Shown here one piece after another: positions 20,140 to 44,909 of a stretch of DNA of 64,000 nt. The notes under the pieces were generated by a model, which searched no databases, had not been told where the DNA came from, and was given only the letters and a program-made list of their open reading frames with translations. Every line of letters begins with the position of its first letter. Position 1 is the stretch's first letter. The translations under genes and the position numbers were made by a program. This DNA is from Aporrectodea caliginosa (lineage: Eukaryota > Annelida > Clitellata > Crassiclitellata > Lumbricidae), in NCBI GenBank assembly GCA_020284085.1, contig JACEVL010000130.1, positions 628,001 through 692,000 of the forward strand, read 5' to 3'.

Positions 20140-21105
20140 CCAGTAAGTAAGTATATCCTTTATTGAAAAGACCAACTGCTAACCGCATTTTTGGTGTACA
20201 TAGTTCATCAAATAGAAAAAAAATTAAGTATAAAGCATCCGTGTGACAAATGTTTTACGAGATAGATGTTTCAAGTCACTGAACCTAAAATCTAACGTTT
20301 AATAAATATGACATTTATTACAGCGTCACTGGCGTCATTGTGTATAATAAATAACCGTATCGAGATAAAATTTTAGGTATAATTCTATTGTGGATTCTGG
20401 GGCGTAGTGAGTATGAAACAGTTTTCACGGGAGGCAGTAGCTGATGTAATACATGTACATGGTTGCTGATGATGGTAGAAAAGAGGTTGGAGTCTGCTTT
20501 CTGGCAAAGTTGCTTGAAACTTTTGTAGGATTCCGGTAGATATCGAGACCGGACCAGTCGCCGTATAGTAGCCTGAAGACTCGTGCGTCCCTCAGCCCCC
20601 ATGAAGCCCCACCACGCCGGGGTCGCATAGAGCATCCGCGACACTGTGGTTGCATTTGTTACATCACTCAGGGATTGACCCCTTAACCCATGTGCTGTTA
20701 GAACGCGGAGGGCATACATCGACTGCCTAGCCTTAATGATGATGTTGTTAACATGCGCGTCGAAGCTGAATTGTTCTGACATGGTGACACCTAGGATCTT
20801 CATGTGCCTTACCCTGGTGAGGCCCGGAGTAACTTTTGGAAGATCATCACCCAGCCCTTTCATTGGCCGCCGAACTATCATTTCTTGGATCTTAGAATGA
20901 TTCAGTTTTAAATTACAAGAATCAGCCCATGTAGTGACATGTTCGATTTCGGACGTTATCAATTCGCTATTTGTTGATGGAATTAGGCGGTAGCTGTCAT
21001 CCGCATACTTTACTAACTTTAGCAATTTTGTAGAGTGCCGTGGTTTTAGTTTCGATATTGCCACTATAAAGTCTATAGGTCCAAGCCCAGATCCTTTGTA
21101 CTATA
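20140..21105 (-). mobile_element. CR1/jockey-like LINE 3' half with intact C-terminal ORF
   Basis: Minus-strand ORF from 21064 to 20318 begins in the palm domain: KLVKYADDSYRLIPSTNSEL contains the catalytic ADD. Then TWADSCNLKLNHSKIQEMIV, MKILGVTMSEQFSFDAHV, LYATPAWWGF, RLVRSRYLPES and the end LSRYGYLLYTM. The 3' UTR (20317-20140) ends with CAATAAAGGATATACTTAC and a TACT repeat. 5'-truncated at about 21105. It lies between CPQ copies 1 and 2. Confidence 0.85.
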
Positions 21106-21109
21106 CTGG

Positions 21110-22384
21110 CGTTGATTTCGATAGCGCTCGAGGTGACGCCCATAAATTTAGTTCATGGTTTATGGTTAAACTGACCCTCGGGTAGGCGTTTTGACAAAGT
21201 TGAACTTGAACTTTGATGTATGAAGTTGAAAGCCCGACAAGACATGTTTAAAAAAACTGCTAATAAACAAGTCATAAGTGGTTTTCGTGAAACAGCTCAA
21301 CGCCTGTCCTTTGACCCACTCTGTATCTTGAACAACTAATTATTTAAATCTCTAATCTGTTCGTTGAAAGTAGCAACTGCTAAACAATCGCGTAAACTTC
21401 ACATTTTATTGACCTACGACTGGCTGGTCATATGCTCGAGCTACAACATAATCACCGGTGATTTGCATAGACAGTCTGCTACTGATTGGCTCTACCGTGT
21501 GTGCGTGGTACAACTTTGTGGTGGTCTGGGTTTCAATCTGCATACGAGATAACTGCCTATAGAGTCTGATAAGCACTGATAGGACCGTACCAGTTGTTAC
21601 TAGTTCCTATTTGCTCTTGTTGTGGTGTTCGTTTATTTCTTAAAATGTAATTACCTTTGTCTATATATAATAATGACAATAACAGTAATAATTACAATGA
21701 TAATTATTATTATCATTTACCCAAGGTAAATGTAATCACTCAGGAACAAAAACTTACATTAGGAGTTGTTAATGGGTAGGCCTATTATTATTATTATTAT
21801 TATAATTATTGTAAATGTTGTTATTATTATTGTACTTGTTGTCGTTGCTATAATATAATCAATAATCTAGTGTAACTGGAAAGGCTACAATGCTTCCATC
21901 TCGGGAATAGGGTCAACAAAAGAATCGGCGAAGGCCACAGCGTTAAAGCGCTGAATTATCACCGAAAGTCTCTGAAAGAGAAAGGTCGTCTCTCTCACAC
22001 TTTGGTCGTCGCTTGTGTTAGGTTTATTTATTTGGGATTTACTTTTGTCTATATTATTTAAGTTCTCTGCCCTTCGAACCTGCCGAAGGGCAGAGAACTT
22101 AAAGAAGATATTATTATTAGCCTATTAGACACGCAAAACGCTAGGTCCTTTAGATAGCCATAGTCTAATGTCCTTGGGAGAATTTAGAGGGCGCTGTTGA
22201 AATATTTAGACGTACGTACAAATGCAGTTATTTTTCATGTTATCCGGATCGCATTCTGTTCGAAACCCTAATTGTTTAATTCAATTTAAATTTTATAAAT
22301 AGTGACAGCAATGAATATGGCCATCCATAGCAGCCGAATCCACCTTGAACCAGCCCTCCAGCTTAATTGCTGAGAGGTGGCGGG
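21110..22384. other. 3' flank of CPQ copy 2
   Basis: No gene seen. 21700-21850 is a degenerate ATT/AAT stretch. A perfect 20-bp hairpin sits at 22057-22103 (listed separately). No strong AATAAA close to the stop codon was found on the minus strand. Confidence 0.6.
22057..22103. repeat. perfect 20-bp hairpin, 7-base loop
   Basis: Left arm 22057-22076 (TTTAAGTTCTCTGCCCTTCG), loop AACCTGC, right arm 22084-22103 the exact complement. About 280 bases beyond the stop codon of CPQ copy 2, possibly inside its 3' UTR. Confidence 0.85.
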
Positions 22385-34920
<12,536 letters not shown>

Positions 34921-35125
34921 CTCGCCGTCAGTTCAGCCAAGCGTTCAGCCAGTTGTCGTCTGTAACAGACGGAAAATTTTACGGCGCTTTCGTGGTATTT
35001 GGGGGTGGGGGAAGCGCATGAGGAGACAAAGGTCACAGGCCAGTTACGTAAAGACCCAGGTGAACCTGCATGGGCGGCAATGTCAGCGGAGAGATCTTTA
35101 TAGACTTAGTCGTGGCCTTTGAAGA
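34921..35125 (-). promoter_or_regulatory. proximal promoter of CPQ copy 2
   Basis: Shares blocks with the copy 1 promoter (on the minus strand AACTGGCC, CTTTGTC, AAGATCT and GGCCACGACT), but where copy 1 has TATATAA this copy has TTTACGTAAC. The start site is not determinable. Confidence 0.5.
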
Positions 35126-35280
35126 CAAACAACGCCGCCGAAGATTTAAGGCTTCGCAGAAGTCAACAGCTAGAGAGCAATTGGGTATCAAGAGGGTTAA
35201 GAATTGAGAAAATGCAGTTTGAAATTGAAGTCAGTATAAGGCGATGACACAGGTGCCTTCACATGCAATAATGTATAGAT

Positions 35281-36028
35281 TCATCCATCCATCCATCCAT
35301 CCATCCATTCATCCATCCATCCATCCATCCATCCATCCATCCATCCATCCATCCATCCATCCATCCATCCATCCATCCATCCATCCATCCATCCATCTAT
35401 CCGTCCATCCATCCATCCATCCATCCATCCATCCATTCATTCATTCCATCCATCCATCCATCCATCCATCCATCCATTCATTCATTCATTCATCCATCCA
35501 TCCATCCATCCATCCATCCATCCATCCATCCATCCATCCATCCATCCATCCATCCATCCATCCATCCATCCATCCATCCATCCATCCATCCATCCATCCA
35601 TCCATCCATCCATCCATCCATCCATCCATCCATCCATCCATCCATCCATCCATCCATCCATCCATCCATCCATCCATCCATCCATCCATCCATCCATCCA
35701 TCAATCCATCCATCCATCCATCCATCCATCCATCCATCCATCCATATCCATCCATCCATCCATCCATCCATCCATCCATCCATCCATCCATCCATCCATC
35801 CATTCATCCATCCATCCATCCATCCATCCATCCATCCATCCATCCATCCATCCATCCATCCATCCATCCATCCATCCATCCATCCATCCATCCATCCATC
35901 CATCCATCCATCCATACATACATACATACATACATACATACATACATACATACATACATACATACATACATACATACATACATACATACATACATACATA
36001 CATACATACATGCATACATACATACATT
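35281..36028 (+). repeat. (ATCC)n then (ACAT)n compound microsatellite
   Basis: About 630 bp of CATC units with a few variants (35281-35914) passing directly into about 115 bp of CATA units. Lies about 360 bp upstream of the start codon of CPQ copy 2. All long ORFs over it are artefacts. Confidence 0.98.
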
Positions 36029-38576
36029 AGGGTGGTCCTTAGCTCCATGTGAAAGACATTTTGGTTGAATTTTTAAGGAGGCACCCTCCTAACTTGTTGC
36101 TTTAGGTACAAAAACATTATGAAAAGTTTTTGGAGATTTTATGAGTTTTAGAGGTTGCTACGGAGCATAACATAATATATCAACTTGTAAAAAACGCAGA
36201 CAAAGCATGGAATATTGTATAGTGTATGCTATTCTTATGCACAAATTCAAAGAAATCCTGGTGGAGAGTGGTAGCCTATTTACTATTTGGGTAAAAGCAC
36301 AAAAGTGAACATGACATTTTTTATTCCAGTTAACACTTAATGTATTAATGAATCAGTGTCGTTTTGTTCTTGACCATGGATATCTTTGACGATATTCTTT
36401 CACAATCAACCACAGAAACTTCTTCTGATCCTCGTTATTTGTTGGAAGCTTGTTATACTCATCCACGAGTGCCACTCCACGCTCTGCTATGTCATTAACA
36501 TCTGTTATTGAGCTGGCAGTGGCCTTGGCTAACTTGTAGTTCTATCTTTTGGCCAAGTAGCAACTTCTTGTTGAAGGAAACTTAATTGTATTGTATTGTA
36601 TTGTATTGTATTTGAACACTTGTTATAGCGCCCCAACCAGATTTCCCATTCAGAGGCGCTCCCGACTACTGCGCGGACGCTGAGTCGGAGTTTCACGCCG
36701 AAGCGCATGAGCAATTGCGAGTGAAGGACTTGCCCAGGGTCCCTACGCGGCGACTTTGAGGTGGATCCGAACCCGCAACCCTCCAGCTGCAAGGCACCGA
36801 ACATACCCCTACACCACCGCGCCCCAGTTGTATTGTGATGTGTTGTATTGTGTGTTGTATTGTACTCCACGATGGAATGCCTGTAATTCTGAAGAATCTT
36901 CTAGTGTTTTCCGTGACAAACTCTTTCAATTGCTTCTAGCTGATCAGAGCAGGCTGCAATGTTATCCTATTTAGTGGATGCCAGTTTTGTCCAGAGCACC
37001 AACCATTTGGTGCTTGGTATCAATGGAGACCTCGTCATCGAAGAACGCAAAAGCCAGCAATTCGTCCGACAGATGCCAGAGGTGGCCCAGAAATGTCTTC
37101 ACTGCAACTTCTGCAACTGCGCTATTGTTCTCTTGTATCTGTCAATGTCCTCAAGAACTCTAGGTCAATTCGAGGAGCAGATGGTACATACGGTGCTTGA
37201 AACCAGACTTTGACATACAGCGTTACAGTGAACAAGCAGATGTCAGCTGTTCTCTTCTCTTCTTGTCAACTTGAACTGTCTATTCAAGAGATCCAAATCT
37301 TAAGACTGTAAATACTCTTGGCCAACCATCTGGCTCCGTGCAGCCCAGCTGGCTGCCCTGAATTATATGCCCTTGGAAGTCACTACGCCTAAGCAGGTGA
37401 TGGTCAGCTCCAACAGTTCGTAATAGTCTTCCCGCGGTTGGTGTCATTGAAGTTGACTCTCAGCAAAGGCAATTCACTTGATGCACTGGACACCGTGCAG
37501 AAACTGATCGGATGTCACTGTTTCATAGTTTGATTTAGTTTCCAGCTTTTCAGAAATCTCTTTAAAATCTGGACCTTTAGATGACCAAGAGAAAGCATAA
37601 CCAGTTGACCACTGCCTCCAACATTATTTCTAGTATGAGATGGTGACATGCACACCACAACCTATCCTTGTCCATGCATGGTCTGCTCCAACAGGATGCA
37701 GGCACCATTTCTTTGTCCACTGTTCACTTTCCTTTTACGTGCAGCACTCTATCTTGCCTAAGTCCTATCAACACTACACATCTTATCTCGGATCTATGCG
37801 TCCGGCTGTGCAAAAAGAAACGGTCCACCCTCAATGCTTCTCAGTTGCATGGTGTGTGCATGTGCAATGTCAAATAAATCTTGTAAACCTGCTTTCCATT
37901 CTTCCTGTTTATTATTTGGCATTTCTGATCGATTTGCTTGTTCTCCTTATTTTCCAAAAATGTATTGTTTTTGACGAAACCTTTAATTTTCTTCACAACA
38001 TGTATTCGTTATAAACGTTGAAAAACGTGCCTTTGCCCAAAGTACAAGAACATCACAAGGGGAATAACAAGCATCTGCTGCTGTTTACTAGGTTATTTTG
38101 TGTAATCGTAAAACAGTGCCATGATTTCTTCCTTGTTTTGTAGCTTTGTAATGTTGAATGAATATGATATCTGACATTAGTCACATAAGTCTCTTGGTAT
38201 CTTCAATCTTACAGTGTAGCCGATTAACTAAAACATAATGCAAGACTTTCCTGTCTGTTGTAAAAAAAGGTACTATACTTGCAAAGATCAAATTTACTAG
38301 ATACAGACCATACAAAACGAAACAAAACGAAACATACGAAACTTGCATATATTTTATGACATAATAATTTGCAAACATCAATCACAATGACTATCCACTG
38401 GTATTAATTACAGCTTAGTGTTAACTGTTCATAGCAAACTTTCAGAGCAGGTAGCGACCTCTAAATATTTTTATTTAGAGCTGAAATAATTACAGAATTC
38501 TTTTCTCATTCATAGAAACATAACCAGCGGGTGCCCCATGAGAAACGTAAAAGTTTACAAATAAAGACCACCCTAA
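36027..38576 (-). mobile_element. degraded DNA transposon with GGGTGGTC termini
   Basis: Left end CATTAGGGTGGTCCTTAG and right end AAAGACCACCCTAATG are inverted; the flanks suggest a short TSD. On the minus strand the 3' coding end at about 36545-36375 reads KLAKATASSITDVNDIAERG, VALVDEYNKLPTNNEDQKKF and LWLIVKEYRQRYPW before a stop. From memory, AERGVAL..EYN....QK.FL..V..HR is a conserved C-terminus of transposon-encoded proteins in marine invertebrates. A SINE splits it at 36596-36871; KEFVTENTRRFFRITGIPS lies on the far side. Upstream coding (37000-38000) is too decayed to read. Confidence 0.6.
36596..36871 (-). mobile_element. tRNA-derived SINE (family 1), copy C
   Basis: Same structure as copy B: leader CGTGGAGTACAATACAAC, head with GGTGGTGTAGGGGTATG and GGTTCGGATCC (one change in box B), body, tail GGGGCGCTATAACAAG and AATACAATACAATAC. 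Inserted in the transposase-like gene. Confidence 0.88.
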
Positions 38577-38959
38577 TGTACGTATGTAGGGCCTATATAT
38601 GCGCTTTGGCTTTCCATTTATATTGACAACTTGCATTTATTTGCATCCAACTATTTATTACGCATTTTAAAACCGTCTATTGTTAATCGATAATAACTAC
38701 GGGTGTTGTTGTAAAACTTTTAGTCTGTGCTTCACTGACGCGAAGCACTCGAGTGAAGGGCTATGAAACGACGCCCTAACTCTGAGGAGCGTCTCTTGTA
38801 CGCATCAACAATGGAGGCGTTTGGCCACCGACAGCTTTAAAGTGTATATCTTTTGAAACTTCCATTGACTTTTTCTCTTAAATGGCAATCTTGGTGCAAT
38901 TTGATTTTAAAGGATAAATTGATCGTCGTAAGTGATTGGGCGGTGGGGGGAGGGGGAAA

Positions 38960-39124
38960 CAGTGCTCGAAGTGTGACGGTATGAAACGGTATGCCATACC
39001 GGCACCTCTCCTGGCCGGCTGAAAGCATACCAGTACTTCTCCAGGCGAGAAATCGATACCGGTAGGGAAGAGGGATGGTTCTTATATCCATACCGTCACC
39101 TCCTGTTTCCCACTTCGACCCCTG
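38960..39124. mobile_element. short hAT-like element rich in ATACCGGTA units
   Basis: Starts CAGTGCTCGAAGTG and ends CACTTCGACCCCTG (inverted). The interior has repeated GGTATG, CATACC and ATACCGGT motifs. No clear 8-bp TSD found. Confidence 0.5.
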
Positions 39125-39446
39125 GAGGGTATGCCAGGGCCATGAGGTTAAAACCAATATGTGAGACTTGAACAGTAATACTGCTAAAATATCTGCATAT
39201 CTACACCGGTTGTCAACTATTGTCTTAACGTTCGGCAACGATGCGTTTATAAACAGGATTGTGTATTGATGTCCGCCTCTTCTGAAAGATTGTGCAGAAC
39301 TCAGCCAAAGAAAAAGATCTGTGTGTAAGAGGCCTCAATTATAATAGTCTCAAATCAGCCCTATAACTTGGTCCTAGAAGTACGCGTTATTCACTCTAGC
39401 TTGCGGACACGAGGACAAATAAAACTCAGCCACTGATCGTACTTTG

Positions 39447-39520
39447 TCGGTGCCAGTCCCAAGCCTGGTTGAAGGAGGAGGGCGACGCTAATGATCTTTG
39501 TTATCACACAGTGTCGTTAA
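39447..39520 (+). repeat. dispersed repeat with CAGTCCCAAGCCTGG
   Basis: GTGCCAGTCCCAAGCCTGG, GGAGGAGGGCGACGCTAATG, CACAGTGTCGTTAAAC. Same repeat as 13405-13485. Confidence 0.65.
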
Positions 39521-39589
39521 ACTGAAACTAGTATACTACGAGGACAAATAATGTGGCTGAACTTCGCCGTTGAGTTGCTACAGGGACTT

Positions 39590-39725
39590 GTTCTGTTAAA
39601 CAAACTGATCAATGGAAAACTGCTTTATTTTTTAACTCATAATGGACTGTTTGAATTTATTCGAGTTCCTTTCGGAGTGATAAATTCAGGAAGAACATTT
39701 GCTGAAGTCCCAACCCCTTTGGCTC
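39590..39725 (+). pseudogene. Ty3/Gypsy-like reverse-transcriptase scrap
   Basis: Plus-strand FLTHNGLFEFIRVPFGVINS then GRTFAE. The T..GLFEF..(M/V)PFG..N(S/A)..TF signature is characteristic of LTR-retrotransposon reverse transcriptase. No LTRs, protease or integrase nearby. Confidence 0.6.
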
Positions 39726-40906
39726 ATTGTTTTATCAAGGCTGGGATTGAGTTTGGCCATTATGGGATCAAACCTCCAATCTACTTCTGTATAAATCCAA
39801 ACGCATTGTAATAAACAACTATGGAAATGGTAATAGTAAGATAATTGACCATCTTTGACCGACTGTTTACCTACTGTGATTTATTGAGACTCTCGGCTGT
39901 AAGTGGCTAATCTTAGCAGACGAGAGGCCGTGCAATAAATGTTTACACAAATTATTGACATAAGGAATGTTGTTCATTTGCTAAGGGCGTGAATCTGCAT
40001 ATTCAGTGGTTGTTAAATAATGCAAATCCAAATATACTATTAATAGGGTTGTCTTCAGGAAATTACCGGACAATTGCGAGCGCGTTACAAGAGTCTGGGG
40101 CGGTGTCCCCAGAGTGGCCCAAGGGCGTTGAAAAACTCTGGTCAGGGCCCTCAGGGGGTTAGAGGGGCGAAGCCATCTGAGGCTGACCAAAGATAACGAA
40201 ACAGGAGTAAAACTTGAAAAGTTAGCGAATTAATTTAAAAAAGTTAAAACAGCTGTCAAATCAATCATTGACAATGAACGATTGATTCCCTGTCAATCAA
40301 TCAATCAATATATTTTATTGTTCGCCATAACAGTTCAAACATAAAGGTAGACAGTCTTGTACATTCAGTGACAATGGGTAAACCCAAAAGAACCAAAGGT
40401 TCCGCTAACAGGGTCACCTAATACAAATAGTCATTACACAATCATACTTTCCAGTTCATCATCTTATGCTATACATGTTGACTTTTTGATAATAAGTTTT
40501 GTGTCTATGATAAGAAGTCCTAATTAAGTTATTCATTCAAGACAAAAAAACTGTGAATGTAATAGGGCCTATCTGGCAACTCACTTGTTCGGAGGTGTTC
40601 AACTTCAAATCGTCAAGGAAGCTGCACCCTACCACCCTTGCGAACGTACTTAAAGTCCGACTGTGCAGCTCTGATCAAACGTTTGTTGCTAATGACGAGG
40701 TCTCTGAACTCTGTACAGGCTACAGCTGCATTTTATGTTAAAGAAGATGCTCAATTCACTGCGTACTGATGTAAGCTCGATACGCTGTTTTCACGTGGCA
40801 CTTCATCGTCCACATTACCTGCGTCAGAACCTTCGTCAGAATCGTAGCGCTCTTCAGTCACTGAATTTGACGCTGAGCTAGCAGTATTCATGGCGCGCCT
40901 GTACGC

Positions 40907-41240
40907 TGTTGACTACAGTAGTAGGCCTACTTAAAGTAAATAGGCTTAAATAGGCTTCAAATTTTATTATGCCTATTCCAAACGCTCTGTGATTTTGACG
41001 TGCATAGAAACCGAGCCACCCGCAGTAAAGATCCGAGAAATTAATATCTGATAAACCGACCGGCCCGGAATCGTCCCAATCATCCCAATGTGACGAGCGA
41101 TATGCAACCCATCGGCCACTCAGGATCTCTGCGCTGTTGACTACAGTAGTAGGCCTACTTATAGTACTTAAAGTAAATAGGCTTAAATAGGCTTCAAATT
41201 TTATATGCCTATTCCAAACGCTCTGTGATTTTGATTTGCA
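40907..41240. repeat. local direct duplication flanking a SINE
   Basis: CGCTGTTGACTACAGTAGTA, AAATAGGCTTAAATAGGC and CCAAACGCTCTGTGATTTTG occur at 40907-41005 and again at 41133-41240, with the tRNA-Leu/Ser-like SINE between. Confidence 0.8.
41005..41128 (-). mobile_element. second SINE family, copy 2
   Basis: Minus strand GAGTGGCCGATGGGTTGC (box A-like) to TTTACTGCGGGTGGCTCGG. More decayed than 6961-7087; box B is damaged. Confidence 0.65.
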
Positions 41241-41397
41241 CTAGAAATTTGATATACCGGTATACAGTACTACAAACTCTTGAAGCATGAGCTGTATGCC
41301 AGGCCTGGTGTGTTCCAATCATCCCAATGTGATGATTGCTATGCCTCGGATGGGGTATCATATCTAGGATGAGCCTGGATGACTCATTGACTGTAGC

Positions 41398-41400
<3 letters not shown>

Positions 41401-41458
<58 letters not shown>
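41401..41458 (+). repeat. (GA)n microsatellite
   Basis: 29 GA units. Confidence 0.98.
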
Positions 41459-41460
<2 letters not shown>

Positions 41461-42249
41461 AGGGTAAATTCGGGGTTATGAGAATCTTCCGTGGTCTGTC
41501 GATGCTGTATGTCTACCCATGGACTTCTTAATTAATAATATCCAGATGTTCATGGTCTACCCCATTCAGCCCCTCCGTACTTACTTACATACCTTACATA
41601 GGTTAAGATAGAGAGAACAGCAATACTTGGGGAAGCACATTATTGGGGTTAAGAAATGAACTAAACCTCGGTCATGCCCAGGCCTGTCGCCCGTTCAGGC
41701 TCGTTCTGGCAGCACACAATGTCGGGCGGGTCTTTATTACCAGACAACCCGGCAATTCAATCACTAACATGTCCGGTAACGTCTGAAATTTCTGACCGGA
41801 CAAATTATCTAAATACCAGACTGTCCGGTTCATTACCGGACACCTGCTGGCAACCATAACTATTAAGACAATATGTAGTTATAGGTAGGCCTAAGTTCTT
41901 GCTGATAAATGGATCATTTGTTTGGTGGCCCAACTTTGGACTCGTGGTGATTGTTTCATAATCAAGTTAAGTTTATCAAGTTTTGTTCCGTGGCGCAACT
42001 TTGTGCTCGTGGTTGGGGGGAGTTGTTTATAGGTGTACATATTTGTCGGGTTTTAATTGAAGGTAAGACATAGTTTTTAATGGTTGTTCTGAGTGGTCTT
42101 AATGAGGAGATTTGAGAATGGGGTTATATGATGATGTTTGAGGGATTTGTGCCTCAACGGTCAAGATCTTTCTAAATTGTTGCTCTCTGGTGTCGAACCC
42201 AGCTGAGCGTGGCCGTGTCCATCATGTGACGCCACGTTGTTTTGCCGTA

Positions 42250-42490
42250 GACCTTCTTCCATGCTGTATGAAAGCAGAGGTTTAGCTCTACGTGGTCATT
42301 CTTCAAGAACTCCAGTCATAGTCCCAGGTCGACCACGTGGTCTTTTCTGATCCCTCCAGGGCTTGTTCATGGCGACCCACAGGGCTTTCCGCTGGTTCTC
42401 GTCGTCTGGAACACGGACAACATGTTCGAAGAAACGCAGTCTGCATCTTCGAACGGTGGCAGAGGCAGACATCTGGCACCGTTGTTCTCC
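42250..42490 (-). mobile_element. LINE ORF2 C-terminal fragment (RTE/other)
   Basis: Minus strand: TVRRCRLRFFEHVVRVPDDE then QRKALWVAMNKPWRDQKRPR and GRPGTMTGVLEE, typical of the C-terminal part of LINE reverse transcriptases (R.R..GHV.R.P......W....RP.GRP). Confidence 0.7.
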
Positions 42491-42499
42491 TCCTGATGC

Positions 42500-44900
42500 T
42501 CACATGCAATTGTAAATGTAATTAGCAACTTCGATTGCGCCACCGGTGTCTAATGCACAAGGCATCAACCGATGGCACACCGAAACCAAGCCGTAATCAG
42601 GTCAACATCCAGAAGATCAGTCCGCAAGAGACAGAGAGGCAGCCTCACGTTTTCCAAGTAGGAAATCCTGAGGATTCTCTTGCATCACCTCATTTCGAAT
42701 TGTTTGAATACGTTGAATTTGAGACGAGACAATAATATTGAACATGGGACTGTACTACTAGAGGTTGGAGTGATCAATTGAAAAGACCATTGTACAGGCG
42801 TTTTTATAATCAAGTAGGCTTAGGTATGGGACTTAAGTTTATCAAGTTTTATTATCATAAAGGTGCAGTGCATCTTATAAGTGCCGATCGAGAATGACAC
42901 CGCTTTCAAGATAAAATGATTCTATAGGCCCTACAACTGTTTTGTTGATGATTTACAAAGAATGTCAGGTCGTAATTTATAAATATTTGCACAACCGTGT
43001 CCGTCTGACCTTTGCCAATAGATGGCCTTTGGTAGAATGGAGGGGAGAACGGACAAGAGCTCTTGATATGCTGAAAATATTGAGAGCCACGAACGCTTTA
43101 AAGTAATTATTTTAATTGTTTTATTTAAACACAAAATGCATTTATTATAGGCCTACAGTAGTGCACCTGGTATGAAATCCAGACACTTCTGGTTTGAGTC
43201 TGCTGAGCGAGCGCCGTGCAATTATCTCTGACTTTGTTTATCTTGCTATCACTAAGCGTAGCTATGAGCTTGGAATAAAACGCAATGTGTCCAGGACTTT
43301 GGGTTACATTTCGTGTTTCCAGTTCAAGTGCTAATGAGAAGGACACGAGCAGTGAGCACCTTATTCCACCATAGCATAGGATCTAAGGCACGCTATTGGA
43401 ATGCTGTACTGATAGAGGAGACTCTTTAGAACTCGGTTTGATTAAAACAGCAACTCATTAAAACTGTCGAATGATGCCCGAAATAATAAATACATAGTTC
43501 ATTAAAAAGAGTTCATATCATAGGCCTAGGCGCTACGTGGCGTAACATATCGCCTAAATCTGGCATAACATGTTAAATGTAATTCTAACATACATTCAAC
43601 AGTATTACCAGGTAGCAGCAGAGACTAATGCACGCGGAACCCTCTAAGATATAAAATGTCTAGTATAAAATGGCTCACAGTAACTGTGGCGCCTAATTAT
43701 TATACATTCAGACAACAGTGAGACCTTTTGAAGTAATGAGGTAAAATTGTCTGGCAGCGACAACAAAGTCGATTTGACACCAGACAATTTGCGTCGGTAA
43801 GCGTACTTGGCCACTCTAGTGTCTGCTCATACTAAGCATTATTTCTGACATTGTATATACGATAAAAATGGACACTGCATTTAAATTAGGCGATTGAATC
43901 AATCGTCTATTAAGATTTGGTCAATCCATCCATACGCACACTAAGAGACACTTGTCTTCGATCTCTGAAAATAAACAAACCTCTTCAGGAGGTTCTCAGA
44001 AATGCAAACAACAAGTAACAATCTTCTTCTTTGTTTCTCCTCCGTAGGACAACCCTTCTGTAAATGGTTGCATTGTCCGAGAAAGGAGCAGTAGTTTGAC
44101 TTCAAGCATTGTAGTTCAATTAAGCCTTGTATAAAACCAACATGCTACAACAGACACCATATACATTTCCACATAAAATCATGTATAGATGTATCCATAC
44201 AGACCCGCATACATATACCTACATACAGTCATGCATATATGCAAGCATACATGCATACATATCTTCGTTCATGCGAATATACATGTGTACATAGTACATA
44301 CACATATGAATGAATATGCTTCTACTGCTTCTCTTGGCTGGTGACATTGAAATAGGCCGTGGTCCGGTTAGAATTCAGAGTATGGGAGTTGGCCCATTAA
44401 ATATTTGTTTTCTTCGAAATGAGGCTGGACTCCTGGACAATTTTCTTTGTGAGCAGTCTTCAAATCTACACTCTAGAGTGTCCGGAACTGAGGAACATAG
44501 GGTCTTTGGGACGCACGCAGACACACAGAAAGACACACAAGAAAACATACAGACATACAGATATACAGATAGAGACAGACAAGAAGGCAGACAAACGGAT
44601 GGATAGACAGACAAGAAAGAGAGAACAGAAGGTATAGACTCACTCAGACAGATAGACAGACAGACAAGAAGGCTGCTGTCTTATGTAATGATCTCCTGGA
44701 TATTGACCTGATTATGATTCATTGTGCCATTTGATGATGTCTGGTGCATTAGACACCTGCGCATCAGATGTTTCTAATTACAATTACACGTATAATATGC
44801 ACGTGCGTGCGTACGTGTATAAATGTATGTATGTAGGTCCTACATAGATACACAGTCATATATGCATACATAGATACACACACAAGCACACTTATATGCA
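42500..44900. other. intergenic, no gene recognised
   Basis: Several ORFs below 100 codons without family resemblance. 44155-44320 and 44820-44910 are ACATACAT-like runs and 44515-44665 an ACAGAC run. Confidence 0.5.
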
Positions 44901-44909
44901 CACATACAT

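Larger units (their letters stand above)
39820..42250. other. intergenic, repeat scraps
   Basis: Between CPQ copies 2 and 3. 40300-40430 is a LINE 3' UTR end (CAATCAATCAATC tail, TTCCGCTAACAGGGTCACC). 40907-41240 holds a duplicated segment around a SINE (listed). 41401-41458 is (GA)n. 40060 and 41750-41850 share GTCCGGTAA-type units. No host gene recognised. Confidence 0.5.

Noticed and set aside
35281..35914. CRISPR-like regular repeat arrays
   Set aside because: Period-4 simple repeats without spacers in a eukaryotic genome.
39447..39520. Orphan CPQ signal-peptide exon (KIISVALLLQPGLGLAP on the minus strand)
   Set aside because: The true signal exons of copies 1 and 2 are unrelated (16546-16647, 33195-33296); this text is a dispersed repeat found three times in two orientations.
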